64,000 bases of DNA from Lumbricus rubellus. Taxonomy: Eukaryota > Annelida > Clitellata > Crassiclitellata > Lumbricidae. Position 1 is the stretch's first letter. Every line of letters starts with the position of its first letter. This document shows, piece after piece, positions 24,801 to 32,042 of this stretch. Under the pieces are notes generated by a model. It worked only from the letters and a program-made list of their open reading frames with translations. It made no database searches and was not told the origin of the DNA. Location: positions 36,279,551 through 36,343,550 of the forward strand of contig OX243815.1 of NCBI GenBank assembly GCA_945859605.1, given 5' to 3'. A program made the translations under genes and the position numbers.

Positions 24801-27406
24801 TTACAGACATTTCTGCAGACATTAATAGCATAGTGAAGCAAATTATCGCAATAGTTTGAAGGCCTACCGTAATATCTGAGATACAATGTGTTACCTTTTG
24901 TAAAAGAACTGAAATTGTTGGCATTATATGAATTTCATGGTTTATCTTGAATTTGTTTAAAGGCAGGCTCTGTTGGCAGAATGCATGTTATGGACCATTG
25001 GTTCATTCATTCCAAAAATTTATGTAACACCTGTTGAAGAAACCAACTCAAGAGGCACTCCCAACCACAGCTGGAAATGTGATTTGAGAAACAAATAAAA
25101 AGCAGGCCAAGTTTAACCAAGGTATCATTCACAATGGTGTGCCATTTTGGATAGAGAGACCCACAATCAAAAAGGTTCGGTGCTGTCTAGTAGCAATTTG
25201 AGCTCGCTTGACCAAAAGATCCACTTGTCAAAGAGCGTAGAGTTCAAGAGACTGTGAGGTCAAAGCAAATTATCGCGCAACTCTATTACCGGGTACATAT
25301 TGCTACAAAAAAGCTACACAATGTTAACAGGTTAAACTACCCGTTAAAATCGAATCAATTCCTAACAATTTTATGCCGGATTAACTTTAAACGCTTATGA
25401 TACACAACAAATTTTCACAACAATTATATGAGTAAATTGCACGTTTCCGACATACATGTAAACATGCAACCAGACTCCAGTTCCAATTTACACACAAAAA
25501 TTGGAATGCGTTTCCTCCTTGGCATTTCAATTTTCTCTCTTCTACATGACATCCTGAAAGACTATGTTCATCAAATAAACCACAATTTCTCAACAAACCG
25601 GGCATGCATTACATCTCCCGTCTTTATCCAATGGAAACCACAATCAAACACAGATATGATAATCCATCATGACAGAAGGATCACCTCCAGGATCCTCCAC
25701 TCTATCCTGTTGGCTTGCCAACATTAAACTCCATTGGGACTCACACAACCCTAACCCGTAATTCCACCCTGTATTTTGATGTGTGTACCACTCTCTGTAC
25801 AATGCATGTATGAATGCTACACACTTAATTAGCCTACCACTCTCATGCAACCACAACACACCAACTAGGCCTACTGTTTTCCATTGTGTCTATGGACAAT
25901 TATTTTGATGACCGTACGTATGTGACATTCCAATTTTGCTCATGACCTGCCTTACTACCTGCTTGGAACTTTCAGCTCTTTCACATTTAATAATTTTGAA
26001 AACCTACTGAATAACGGCTGTGAATAACTGCTTGACACGGCCTGCCTAAATTGTAGCCTATATATCTTGTGCCACCACTGTCTGCATATTAAAATTGTAT
26101 TCTTAGTTTAAGTGCTATTTTAATATTTGCAAGCAAGGTAGGCCTAATGGATGAGGACATCAATTCCTTCTCTTATGTCTATTAGCTTAGATAGCAAGAG
26201 ACTATATCTAAGTCCTGACACAGTAGTGTATCAAAGGACATGCATTAATTCTTCACTCTACTGACAAGTGCTTGCTGGATGAGAGCTTGTGAACACCTGC
26301 TTCATATTGGGCTATTTAAGTAAGTAAGTATTGCTAATATAAAAGGTGTTGAAAAATCTTATTCTAAGGGCTCGTTCGGCCCGTCAATATATTAGGCCTA
26401 CATATAATTATTTCTTAACCCTCCCCCGTTTAGGTGGTTTGGCGGTTTCAAACCCGAAATAAAAATTCTAATTTAAAAGAATTAGTTCTGTGTATTTTGC
26501 GTCCAATACCATTGAAAAAAGTTTTAAAAACCCGGAATGGAACTCCCGATTTTTGTTCGTGGCTCGCCCCTGCATATTTTAATTTTAGTTATGCATGTCG
26601 ATCTTATAAAACACGTGGAATGGCCCCTTAATTTCAATACCATTCGATTATCTGACCCACTAAACACGGACAACAGACACCAGGATTGTGCACATCCGCT
26701 CACTGTACACAGAATTACAGCCTAAAATTTGCGTAATAAAGTGCGCTACTTTGGTGTTAATTTGTGAATTTTGCTAATAACTTTCGCTTTGCGGATTTTA
26801 GTATGTTATACTACATGATATTACCTAACTAAAAACTATAAAACTGGCTTGTCACAAATTTCTTCTAGCTTTTTTTTATATCTCGCCGACTACTAGAGTT
26901 AACCTACTTAGTTCGCCCACCATGCTGCACTACACGTGACTCTTTTCTCAGCTTGTAATGTCATTAAAATAAACAAAGCGCATCAACGCATTAAGGCCAT
27001 CATTGTCTTCCCATTCGAATAACTATATAAGCTGTGCGTGAAAGGTCAACGAGTGCAGCGTAGGCGTTCAATAAACACTGTCTTGCTGATGAGAAGTCGA
27101 CGCCATGTCGAAAGCCACACCCTAATATAGAAAGAGGCACCTGCATCATTGCACTTTGAGAATGGTGCGAGAAACAGACTTTCAAAACGACAAAATTGTG
27201 ATAACAAAAAAGTAAATTCACGGCTAACGCTAATAATAATAATCCAAAGTAATTCTCAACTTGTTATTGAAGCGGACCCCACCAGATGCGATTGTCCACA
27301 TCGCTTCAGAGCAGCCTCACGCCTATCAAATAAACTTCGCTTTCAACGATTACTAACCGACGCTTCGGAATCCCATTACAGCGATCTTTCGGTGTTTGAC
27401 TGGCAT
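731..27406 (-). CDS. RHEB: RHEB-type small GTPase, 5' four coding exons (partial)
   Basis: RHEB is a Ras-family GTPase that binds GTP at lysosomal and other endomembranes and activates TORC1. Four minus-strand exons (27358-27406, 7664-7735, 5091-5158, 731-813) splice in phase at GT/AG sites into 90 codons plus two bases, starting MPVKHRK. The P-loop is GFRSVGKT (residues 12-19), with the Arg typical of RHEB at the Ras Gly12 position. Switch I is DSYDPTIENT (32-41), and LIDTAGQ (57-63) is the DxxG motif. The helix-strand segment ends in GYVLVYSVTS. All exon boundaries match those I know for animal RHEB genes. The G4/G5 motifs and C-terminal CaaX box must lie left of the window. Switch II (DELSMVTMGHS) differs clearly from the usual DEYSIFP form. 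The start was chosen because the protein then begins two residues before the basic K-x-R-K, as in the family; an in-frame ATG seven codons upstream is a less likely start. Confidence 0.93.
814..5090 (-). other. RHEB: RHEB intron 3
   Basis: This 4.3-kb intron has no exon-like sequence that I recognise. It contains a mariner-type MITE at 2425-2715, a short CT run near 4752-4770, and otherwise AT-rich unique-looking DNA. Open frames here (for example 3822-4163, 113 codons) have no recognisable domain and look like chance. Confidence 0.8.
2425..2715. mobile_element. Mariner-type MITE, 291 bp, TA-flanked
   Basis: The ends are inverted copies of CAGGGTGCGCCAAAAAA, flanked on both sides by TA. The inner sequence is also palindromic: the words around 'gccaatatcttggcc' and 'aaattcttactttt' recur in inverse at the other end. 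There is no coding capacity. A truncated relative starts at 34990, and two degenerate relatives sit at 44155-44362 and 45366-45586. The TA target and CAGGGTG-type ends suit Tc1/mariner. Confidence 0.85.
5091..5158 (-). CDS. RHEB: RHEB exon 3 (strand beta2-beta3 and DTAGQ)
   Basis: These 68 nt have acceptor TTTTCTAG and donor CAG|GTGAGT. They encode the completed Thr41, FSKVIKLSGQEYQLEL and IDTAGQ, ending on a codon boundary. The DTAGQ motif carries the catalytic Gln equivalent of Ras Gln61. Confidence 0.96.
5860..6010 (+). mobile_element. Possible LINE ORF2 C-terminal relic
   Basis: The plus-strand frame reads TNSRRIGYSVLYNYSYFW then HELPPSV, which resembles the tail of non-LTR retrotransposon ORF2 proteins (a hydrophobic 'W-N-x-L-P' element followed by a Ser-rich 'SL-x-x-F' stretch). 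No reverse transcriptase motif is near. The match is by eye only and weak. Confidence 0.22.
7166..7440 (+). mobile_element. LINE (L2/CR1/jockey-like) ORF2 C-terminal relic
   Basis: The plus strand reads LLAPEYLRDLIRLLTSFTTL up to a stop. After a frame change it reads TSRTKTQTFAFIGRALCNQL followed by SSSTHSVVLLKAK. This is the usual C-terminal arrangement of many animal LINE ORF2 proteins: 'P-x-Y-L-x-D-L', an Arg/Thr-rich linker, then 'FA-x-x-G-x-x-L-W-N-x-L'. At least one frameshift and several stops show it is dead. It lies antisense to RHEB inside intron 2. Confidence 0.55.
7664..7735 (-). CDS. RHEB: RHEB exon 2 (P-loop end and switch I)
   Basis: These 72 nt lie between a TTACAG acceptor and an ACA|GTAAGT donor. 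They encode the rest of Gly17, then KTSLTTQFVENQF and HDSYDPTIEN plus one base. The P-loop Lys-Thr and the switch I effector loop with its conserved Thr (split into exon 3) are all present. Confidence 0.95.
8218..8407 (-). mobile_element. tRNA-derived SINE with perfect 12-bp TSD
   Basis: Read on the minus strand, the 5' part has a pol III A box (TGGTCGAGTGGG) and a B box (GGTTCAATACC) spaced as in a tRNA. A non-tRNA body follows. The element is bracketed by identical 12-bp direct repeats, tggcatgtatag, at 8206-8217 and 8408-8419, so both ends are defined. There is no long A tail. Confidence 0.85.
8511..8688. mobile_element. piggyBac-like MITE (TTAA-flanked, 178 bp)
   Basis: TTAACCCATTCG on the left faces CGAAAGGGTTAA on the right. 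CCC/GGG inside TTAA is the piggyBac terminal pattern. The interior holds several perfect or near-perfect short palindromes built on 'gccggatatatccggc'. There is no coding sequence. Confidence 0.6.
8689..11384. other. Intron 1 stretch, nothing recognised
   Basis: AT-rich DNA with a short poly-G run near 10681-10690. No RNA gene, domain-bearing frame or mobile-element end was recognised. Confidence 0.5.
11385..11852. repeat. Diverged direct duplication, about 105 bp, 350 bp apart
   Basis: The blocks at about 11385-11491 and 11738-11852 share 'gggacatgaacc', 'aaactct', 'gtgtcaa', 'ccagggncagaattgcc' and 'cctagtctttct' in the same order and orientation. They look like two diverged copies of one segment, or two ends of an unidentified element. 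No coding function is evident. Confidence 0.6.
12762..13157. repeat. 18-bp minisatellite, 22 units
   Basis: The unit is catcaacagtgtctggtc, repeated 22 times, with four units carrying g-to-c at one site. Because 18 is divisible by 3, every frame stays open, which produces large artificial frames on both strands. No start context, splice site or domain suggests translation. Confidence 0.97.
13158..13813. other. Intron 1 stretch with tRNA-like B box and SINE-like motif
   Basis: At about 13741-13815 there is a B-box-like GGGTTCGATTCC directly followed by TTGGGCAAATCG, a motif common in SINE bodies. This suggests a SINE remnant out of which the adjacent 45-bp minisatellite may have grown. The rest is featureless. 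Confidence 0.35.
13814..14038. repeat. 45-bp minisatellite, 5 units
   Basis: Five tandem 45-bp units begin with atgccacttctgtcatcaag, with one or two substitutions between units. The repeat stays open in several frames only because its length is a multiple of three. Confidence 0.95.
14489..14911. mobile_element. TIR element of unknown superfamily, 0.42 kb
   Basis: The left arm GGCGTAAAAAAAAT followed by GTTGTGTTTCCGGTAAC is matched inversely on the right by GTTACCGGAAACACAAC and a run of A/T ending in GGCC. The arms are about 33 bp. I could not find a convincing TSD, so the superfamily is open. The interior is very AT-rich. Confidence 0.6.
15150..15400 (+). mobile_element. tRNA-derived SINE
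   Basis: An A box (TGGTGTAGTGGG) and a perfect B box (GGTTCGAATCC) lie in tRNA spacing. They are followed by a body with CCTTGGGCAAGTCCTT and ATTGCTCAGCGC, words found in several marine-animal SINE families, and a short AAC-rich 3' end. TSDs are not clear. Confidence 0.75.
15886..15964. repeat. (TA)n tract with imperfect dyad
   Basis: Two TA runs face each other around 'atgcataattt', with 'tgcgattgtgca' in the left flank. This is a simple repeat that could extrude a cruciform. Nothing else is implied. Confidence 0.8.
15965..18341. other. Intron 1 stretch, nothing recognised
   Basis: AT-rich DNA with scattered short frames and a short TA/CT run near 17345-17365. No exon, RNA gene or element ends were recognised. 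Confidence 0.5.
18342..18587. repeat. 23-bp minisatellite, about 10 units
   Basis: The unit is close to cccaccattgctactccac plus atca/atcg. One unit is degenerate (18410-18432). It has no spacers and no coding meaning. Confidence 0.92.
18788..19596. mobile_element. hAT-like nonautonomous element, 0.81 kb
   Basis: Ends are CATAGATTGAATATTC and, inverted, GAATACTCAATCTATG. The flanks tatagaat (18780-18787) and catagaat (19597-19604) match at 7 of 8 bases, as expected of an 8-bp hAT TSD. Subterminal sequence is rich in 'taatattcg' words in both arms. No transposase frame was found; a minus-strand frame overlapping the left end has no recognisable domain. Confidence 0.75.
19684..20269. repeat. 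20-bp minisatellite, about 29 units
   Basis: Nearly perfect tandem copies of tatgaagtaccagtccatgt. Two units carry a 4-bp insertion (acct) near 20147 and 20231, and two carry a/c changes near 19780-19805. Its homogeneity indicates recent expansion. Confidence 0.97.
20270..23744. other. Intron 1 stretch with one possible RT scrap
   Basis: The plus strand near 21105-21180 reads FITNADDLILVQAAYCDQFL, similar to the A/F-x-DD box of LINE reverse transcriptases, with no other supporting motif. Apart from that I see nothing beyond AT-rich DNA and a short dyad 'agttaacagtaaagttaact' near 23420. Confidence 0.3.
23745..25470. repeat. Long imperfect inverted repeat (arms about 200 bp), possible foldback element
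   Basis: The left arm (about 23745-23947) and right arm (about 25262-25470) pair over most of their length. Shared words in inverse order include gttgcatgttta, acgtgcaattta, gcgtttaaagtta, aaattgttagg, cgattttancgggta, ttaacctgttaac and gagttgngcgataat. The 1.3-kb interior contains no recognised domain; a short frame starts at 23942 and stops after 22 codons. The outer ends and TSD are not clear, so it could be a foldback transposon or a local inverted duplication. Confidence 0.7.
27358..27406 (-). CDS. RHEB: RHEB exon 1 (coding part)
   Basis: These 49 nt encode MPVKHRKIAVMGFRSV plus the first base of Gly17. The donor is G|GTTAGT. It supplies the first half of the P-loop. The exon was found by looking for the reverse complement of a GFR-S-V motif, and the phase (one base left over) fits exon 2 exactly. 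Confidence 0.92.
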
Positions 27407-27522
27407 CGTGTCGTCGATGCCACGCATGAATATCGGACGAAATCTTCCCGAAGTCTAACCTCCACAGAAAGTAAACCTTTTGAGTAAAATTTCATAAGCG
27501 TAGTACAACGACAACGTCAAGA
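27407..27522. promoter_or_regulatory. Candidate bidirectional promoter between RHEB and a divergent transcript
   Basis: Only 116 bp separate the RHEB start codon on the minus strand from a plus-strand ATG whose tenth codon runs into a consensus donor. The interval and RHEB exon 1 have more CpG than the surrounding intron. No TATA box was seen in either direction. This is inferred from layout only. Confidence 0.35.
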
Positions 27523-27552
27523 ATGAATAACAGCCAAGCGCTAGACAAGACA
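27523..27552 (+). CDS. Candidate first coding exon of a divergent gene
   Basis: ATG followed by nine codons (MNNSQALDKT) ends at ACA|GTAAGT, a strong donor. An in-frame TGA lies 42 bp upstream, so the ATG would be the start. I could not identify the next exon, and ten residues are not enough to name a family. Head-to-head placement with RHEB is the main argument that it is real. If the gene exists, its later exons lie in or beyond the transposon-rich region to the right. Confidence 0.3.
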
Positions 27553-27807
27553 GTAAGTCATATATGCATAACTTTATTTAGCGCTTTATTTTTGATGCAC
27601 CGTGATGATGCTAAATGATAGCTCAGATTATTGTGTGATAAGCGGGCATAATTATTATAATAATTTTCGTTTATTCAACAATCCAATTGACAGAACGCAA
27701 CCGGTTTCAGCGTACAATTATGCAGTTTAAACAATTCACAAGAACGCAGATCACAGAATACCTAGCCTACACAAATCTTAGGCTAACTAGCCTAGCCTAT
27801 AGCCTAC

Positions 27808-28600
27808 CAGTGATTTAGTTGTCGGGGGGTTTGGGGGGGTTGGACCCCCTCAGTTCGTTGTCTGACCCCCTCAGTTAAGTGACTAAAAATGTGTTGAGGG
27901 GGTCAGCTTCTGACCCCCCCAGTTCCTTGGCCCCTTCGTCCATATTCGTATGATTCTTGATTCGTGTCTCAAATTAATTGGCTGCAATACTTGTCGATAC
28001 AATGCGTGACTGAGAGTAGGGAACCAGACACCAGCCTATAATTTATGACGCGGGTAGGGAGCCATTCTCAAATAAATATTAGTAGTGTTCATGTACTTCA
28101 ACGTATTTCCTTTTCCTGTTTGTCAGCTACTGATTGCATGTTAAATCGTCCAGTTTCTCTTGAAAAGTTGCAGAGAAATGAGTTTGTTTGCGTTTGGATT
28201 CGCGAAAAGCAAGCGAAAGATCGTCGGCGATGGCGGCGACGAAGAAGAAAAAGACTTTAATAAAAAGTCTCGATGTGCCGATAATTATGTCCAGCGAGGC
28301 AGTCCAGGCCAACCACGGCGTCCGTGCAGTTACGGACGACCGGCCATGACTGCCTAAAAATGGCTCCATTTGAGGTCAACACAGCCAAAAATGCGCTGGT
28401 CGCTGGGGCTCCGCCCCAGACCCCGCTGGGGCAGCTTACGATAAAGACAAAACGAAACCTTTCTCTTTTACAGTAACATTTTTTACAAATCACCGTTTTT
28501 AATTTCTGTAACGGCAGGGATTTGACATGTATTTGTGTACTTTGGTAATCTGTACAAAATTACTGACCCCCCCAGTTAATTTTGGACAACTAAAACACTG
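27808..28600. mobile_element. hAT nonautonomous element, 793 bp, perfect 8-bp TSD
   Basis: Ends are CAGTGATTTAGTTGTC and, inverted, GACAACTAAAACACTG. Both sides are flanked by tagcctac (27800-27807 and 28601-28608), a perfect 8-bp duplication. Subterminal GGGGGTC/GACCCCC runs (tgaccccctcagtta) are repeated on both sides. The interior contains an 60-codon open frame that may be the start of a lost transposase. Confidence 0.92.
28178..28357 (+). pseudogene. Possible transposase N-terminal remnant inside the hAT element
   Basis: A frame from ATG reads MSLFAFGFAKSKRKIVGDGG, then an acidic stretch (DEEEKD) and a basic patch, ending after 59 codons. A short aromatic-rich start followed by a Lys/Arg patch is common at the N terminus of hAT and zinc-finger/hAT proteins. 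No BED finger or catalytic motif is present. It is probably a leftover piece of the autonomous parent; its function is unknown. Confidence 0.3.
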
Positions 28601-28654
28601 TAGCCTACTATCAAAGAGCCTTCAATAATCGGCGCTAATAGCAGCCTACAAAGC

Positions 28655-28735
28655 ATGTCCGCCCAACGGGGGCTCGAACTCGTCACCTCTTGCTCTCTAC
28701 GCGACTACGCCAGCGTGTTAGCCTAGGATCTATTA
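28655..28735 (-). mobile_element. tRNA-like (SINE head) sequence
   Basis: The minus strand reads TGGCGTAGTCGCG (A-box-like) and, 30 bases on, GAGTTCGAGCCCC (B-box-like). Arms do not pair well enough to call a functional tRNA. It is most likely a SINE head or tRNA relic. Confidence 0.4.
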
Positions 28736-29579
28736 TTCCATCGGGCCCCTTTATCATTATGATATCCAATAGGGGCCTATGAAACCCAATATTATTGGAT
28801 TTTATAGGCTAAGTAGGCTAGGCTAACAGTTTTCATGCTTACATTAATTTGGGCGGTAGGCCTATTTGCTCTAAATTATGCGCTCTAAATTAGGGTGGCA
28901 AGTTTGCATGCGTGTAGACTGTAGGCCTATACATTATAGAGCCTTTTAGGTAGACGCATCCATATGTAGCCTTGGTAGCCTACGAGGAGAGCAGTAACTG
29001 AAATCACCTGACTGTGCCATTTCGTTGAACCTATAGGCTCAAGCAGTTTGCAGATGGGTAGCCTAGCCTAGGCCCACAAAGTCCACGGGACGTCTTTAAT
29101 GTACGTGTCGATTCAACGATGTATTTTGTGTGCTACAATTAAAGCATAGACAGTGTTATTAATTCAATAAAATGCCTACATATACACAATAATGCATAGA
29201 TTGTAGTAGGTTTATAATAATAATTGAGCGAACAGCTGTCTGCTCGCTCTACATAATGATATTAAACGACAGAATTTCGAAGTCGATGGGTTGTCTATCT
29301 GGTGATGTTAGCTATAAATATCCTGGACGTTTGCCACGCCTCTTCATTAATATTAAATAAGGTCGTGTTTGTTTACGAAGTTGTTGGCTGTCTGCCAAGT
29401 TGTATACGTTCGCCTTCTATTCGATCACGTCAATCCTTGCTTCACGTTGAGGCCAAAGCCGTAGTATTGGTTGAGGCGCGTGTAATGACGAGACAACGAG
29501 CAGGCCTAGCGTTCAGCCGCTGTGCTCAAAGCGGATAATATAGGCTACAAAAGTCTACGGGACGGATTTAACGATGCTA
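28736..29579. other. Intergenic stretch, nothing recognised
   Basis: Unique-looking DNA with many short 'aggcct' palindromes. A plus-strand frame at 29302-29538 has no domain or signal peptide. Confidence 0.4.
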
Positions 29580-29679
29580 ATTCATTCATTCATTCCTTCA
29601 TTCATTCATTCATTCATTCATTCATTCATTCATTCATTCATTCATTCATTCATTCATTCATTCATTCATTCATTCATTT
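29580..29679. repeat. (TTCA)n microsatellite
   Basis: About 25 tetranucleotide units, with one interruption near 29595. An open frame across it encodes an Ile-His-Ser-Phe repeat and is an artefact. Confidence 0.97.
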
Positions 29680-29838
29680 AAAGAATTTTGCAGCGACTCT
29701 TCAAGAAGCTCACTCTAGACTCAAGAGGTGCTCCCAGTTCAACGACGATGCTGCAAACAAGAAGTCTTACTGATGAGTTTTCTCTAGCTGACAGACGTAT
29801 CAAACGGGAGACTAATAGTCCTTGCATAAGGACTTAGC

Positions 29839-30562
29839 CATGGGCGCCCGCACATAGGGGCAAGGGGGGGGGCACTTGCGCCCCCTGGAAAATGGAAATT
29901 TCTTTGTCTAACTTCTACTTCTGGGTTTTTAACAAATTTCTTCGCATTAAAGCACTAATGATACGAATGATACACACAGTGAAAGTCAGAAATCTATGTT
30001 TAGAAATCTTTGTAGATAGGCTACAAATATGCTCTTAATTTTCTGCCTTGCATAATCAACATCTTGTTAAAAGCTGGAACAGTGACCATTGGCTGTTAAC
30101 CCTCCGGCAGGCGCCCTTGCAAATAGTATTTTTTCTATCGATTATGGCCTATTTGATTGGAATCTCGCTGTCATGCAACCTTTCACAACTGCAAAAAATG
30201 AAGTATCAATAGAAGTAGGCTAGCTAGAGGAACACTTGGACCTTGAAAACTGACACCTATTTTTTGTTCACATATTCATTCATTCAATGGACTTATAATA
30301 ATTATTACAGCGCCGCTTCAGGAACCCACATCCACTTCTTTTTTCTTCGCACTAAAGAAACTATTCTTATTGAAGCTGATAGGCCTACACAAAATGAAAC
30401 TGAAAAATTTGTGCATTAAGAAACCTGATTGAAAAATACTCGTGCTCTTAATTTCCAGCTTTGCATTTTTAAAGCTCTTGTTACTAAGACATTGACGGTA
30501 ACTACATATGACCATAAAAAATTTTGCCCCCCCCCCTGCAAAAATGTCTGCGGGCGCCCATG
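29839..30562. mobile_element. TIR element with perfect 8-bp TSD (hAT-like), 724 bp
   Basis: CATGGGCGCCCGCA at the left is perfectly inverted at the right. gacttagc occurs directly outside both ends (29831-29838 and 30563-30570). Both ends are followed inward by a poly-G/poly-C run. Internally, two blocks share 'ttcttcgcantaaag' and 'ctcttaatttncngc', so the middle looks like an internal duplication. No transposase was found. The 8-bp TSD suggests hAT, but the terminus is not a standard hAT end. Confidence 0.8.
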
Positions 30563-30689
30563 GACTTAGCCTACAACCATAGATAACAATAAAGCCTAAG
30601 CTTATTAGGCCTACTGAGAAAGCGCGACGCGGACAAGTTCCCCAATCCCCATTCGAATTACGGACGTTTAAACAGGTTCCTATCAACAT

Positions 30690-30990
30690 TATGTCATCTC
30701 TGAGCCATCTAATAAAATCCTTCTATGTTGGCCACAGTCTTTGCGCAGACGACACCGAACTACTCATATTCTTCGTATACCCTGCAGCATTTCTTCTTCT
30801 TCATTGCTCAACTATACTCGATGCGGTGGTCAACCCTATCATTGTACAAATCGATCTCATTCAACCTCATTCGCCTGAATTGTTCCAACACAGAATTTAT
30901 TATTCTTGCCTCCGAAAGCAGATCAACAGAGAACTCCAACCTTTCCATGCACCTACCGCAACTTTTCATCTCTCAATTTTTAACCTCCGA
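30690..30990 (+). mobile_element. LINE reverse transcriptase relic
   Basis: One plus frame gives GHSLCADDTELLIFF, matching the catalytic A/F-x-DD box of non-LTR reverse transcriptases. After a frame change the sequence gives LNCSNTEFIILASESRS, matching the 'N-x-x-K-T-E-x-x-x' motif that follows in the palm. Both are in the right order and spacing, but they are out of frame and flanked by stops, so this is a decayed fragment cut on the right by the element at 30991. Confidence 0.6.
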
Positions 30991-31502
30991 GGGGCCGTCC
31001 ATAAAGTATGTCACGCTCCAGGGGGGGGGGGAGGGGGTCCGAGAAAGTGTGACAGTTTGTGACAGGGGGGAGGGGGGGGGTCAGGCCATGTGTGACGTCA
31101 CACATTAATTTTTTTAATGATGTGTATTATATTATTGTCTAGTTTAATTTTTGCAATTTTTGTTTTCAAATTCAATCTACATTGAGTTACTGCTTCAATG
31201 AATAACTGTGACAACTGTTTGCAATTAACTATTCTACTATTAAAGTCATTTTAAAAATGTGATAGTACTTTTAAGTGGAAACTTTACAGTTTAATAGTGA
31301 AGTGTGTTTTAGATTAAATTTGAATAAGGTGTTAATTACAAAAAAAATCGAAAGTGCGACGTACTTTAGGGGGGGGGGGGGTCCGAGAAAGTGTGACATA
31401 CTTTAGGGGGGGGGTCCGAGAAAGTGTGACAGTTTGTGACAGGGGGGGAGGGGGGGGTCAAAAATGGTCAAAAATAGCGTGACATACTTTATGGACGGCC
31501 CC
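30991..31502. mobile_element. TIR element, 512 bp, possible 3-bp TSD
   Basis: GGGGCCGTCCATAAAGTATG is inverted at the right end, and 'cga' lies outside both ends. Subterminal repeats on both sides read 'gtccgagaaagtgtgacagt' with long poly-G runs. The 3-bp duplication would fit Harbinger- or CACTA-type elements, but the family is not certain. No coding sequence. Confidence 0.7.
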
Positions 31503-31714
31503 CGATCGACCTGTACGCAATCTTAGCGTTGTAAACTTATTATCTCTCCTGTCATAACCCTCTGAATCACGTGATGATAATGCTGGTTAGTTATTCAGTT
31601 AGGCTATATAATCGAGATTCAGCATGCATGAACGACCTTGTTTACCAAGAAAGCCCCATCTAATTAATAAAATACGATAAGATAATGTAAACGAGGCATA
31701 TTTGCTGCATGTCT

Positions 31715-31720
31715 TTTATT
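31715..31720 (-). terminator. Candidate poly(A) signal of the GLP-tail secreted gene
   Basis: AATAAA on the minus strand, about 320 nt past the stop codon of the upstream two-exon gene. It is the first canonical hexamer found after the stop. The assignment is by position only. Confidence 0.3.
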
Positions 31721-31971
31721 TCAAGAAAGAAGTATTTTAAGTAATTACAATTTAACATCAACATCTGCATTATGGAATTGATCAAAATATCCGAACAGAC
31801 TCTTATTCGAAAGAGCTCAATAATTATAGACTTCATAGATCTAGTGATATGCATATATACAGTGTAGTTTGGAAAGTGAAAGAGAAACGATGAGCGTAGA
31901 CAGAATGCGTGCACGGATGTTTCCTGTCATCTGACGAGTATTCAGTTGAGGTCCAACACTATTGTCCGTGC

Positions 31972-32042
31972 TTAACCCTTTAATGCCGAGATGGTAGTAA
32001 ATGGTATGGGAAATCCTATACCCTCCGGCATAAAAGGGTTAA
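31972..32042. mobile_element. Short piggyBac-like MITE at the stop codon of a gene
   Basis: TTAACCCTTTAATGCCG and CGGCATAAAAGGGTTAA face each other over 71 bp, including TTAA at each end. A piggyBac-type element of this size is little more than two ends. Its right TTAA contains the TAA stop codon of the minus-strand secreted gene, so the 3' UTR now begins with transposon DNA. Confidence 0.75.

Larger units (their letters stand above)
7736..27357 (-). other. RHEB: RHEB intron 1, 19.6 kb
   Basis: The first intron separates the two halves of the P-loop. It contains a SINE (8218-8407), a piggyBac-like MITE (8511-8688), a duplicated 105-bp block (11385-11852), four minisatellites, a TIR element (14489-14911), a second SINE (about 15150-15400), a hAT-like element (18788-19596) and a long inverted repeat (23745-25470). 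Between these I see only AT-rich DNA with short non-significant frames. Confidence 0.85.

Noticed and set aside
28655..28735. Functional tRNA gene
   Set aside because: A and B boxes are present but the acceptor and T arms do not pair; more likely a SINE head.
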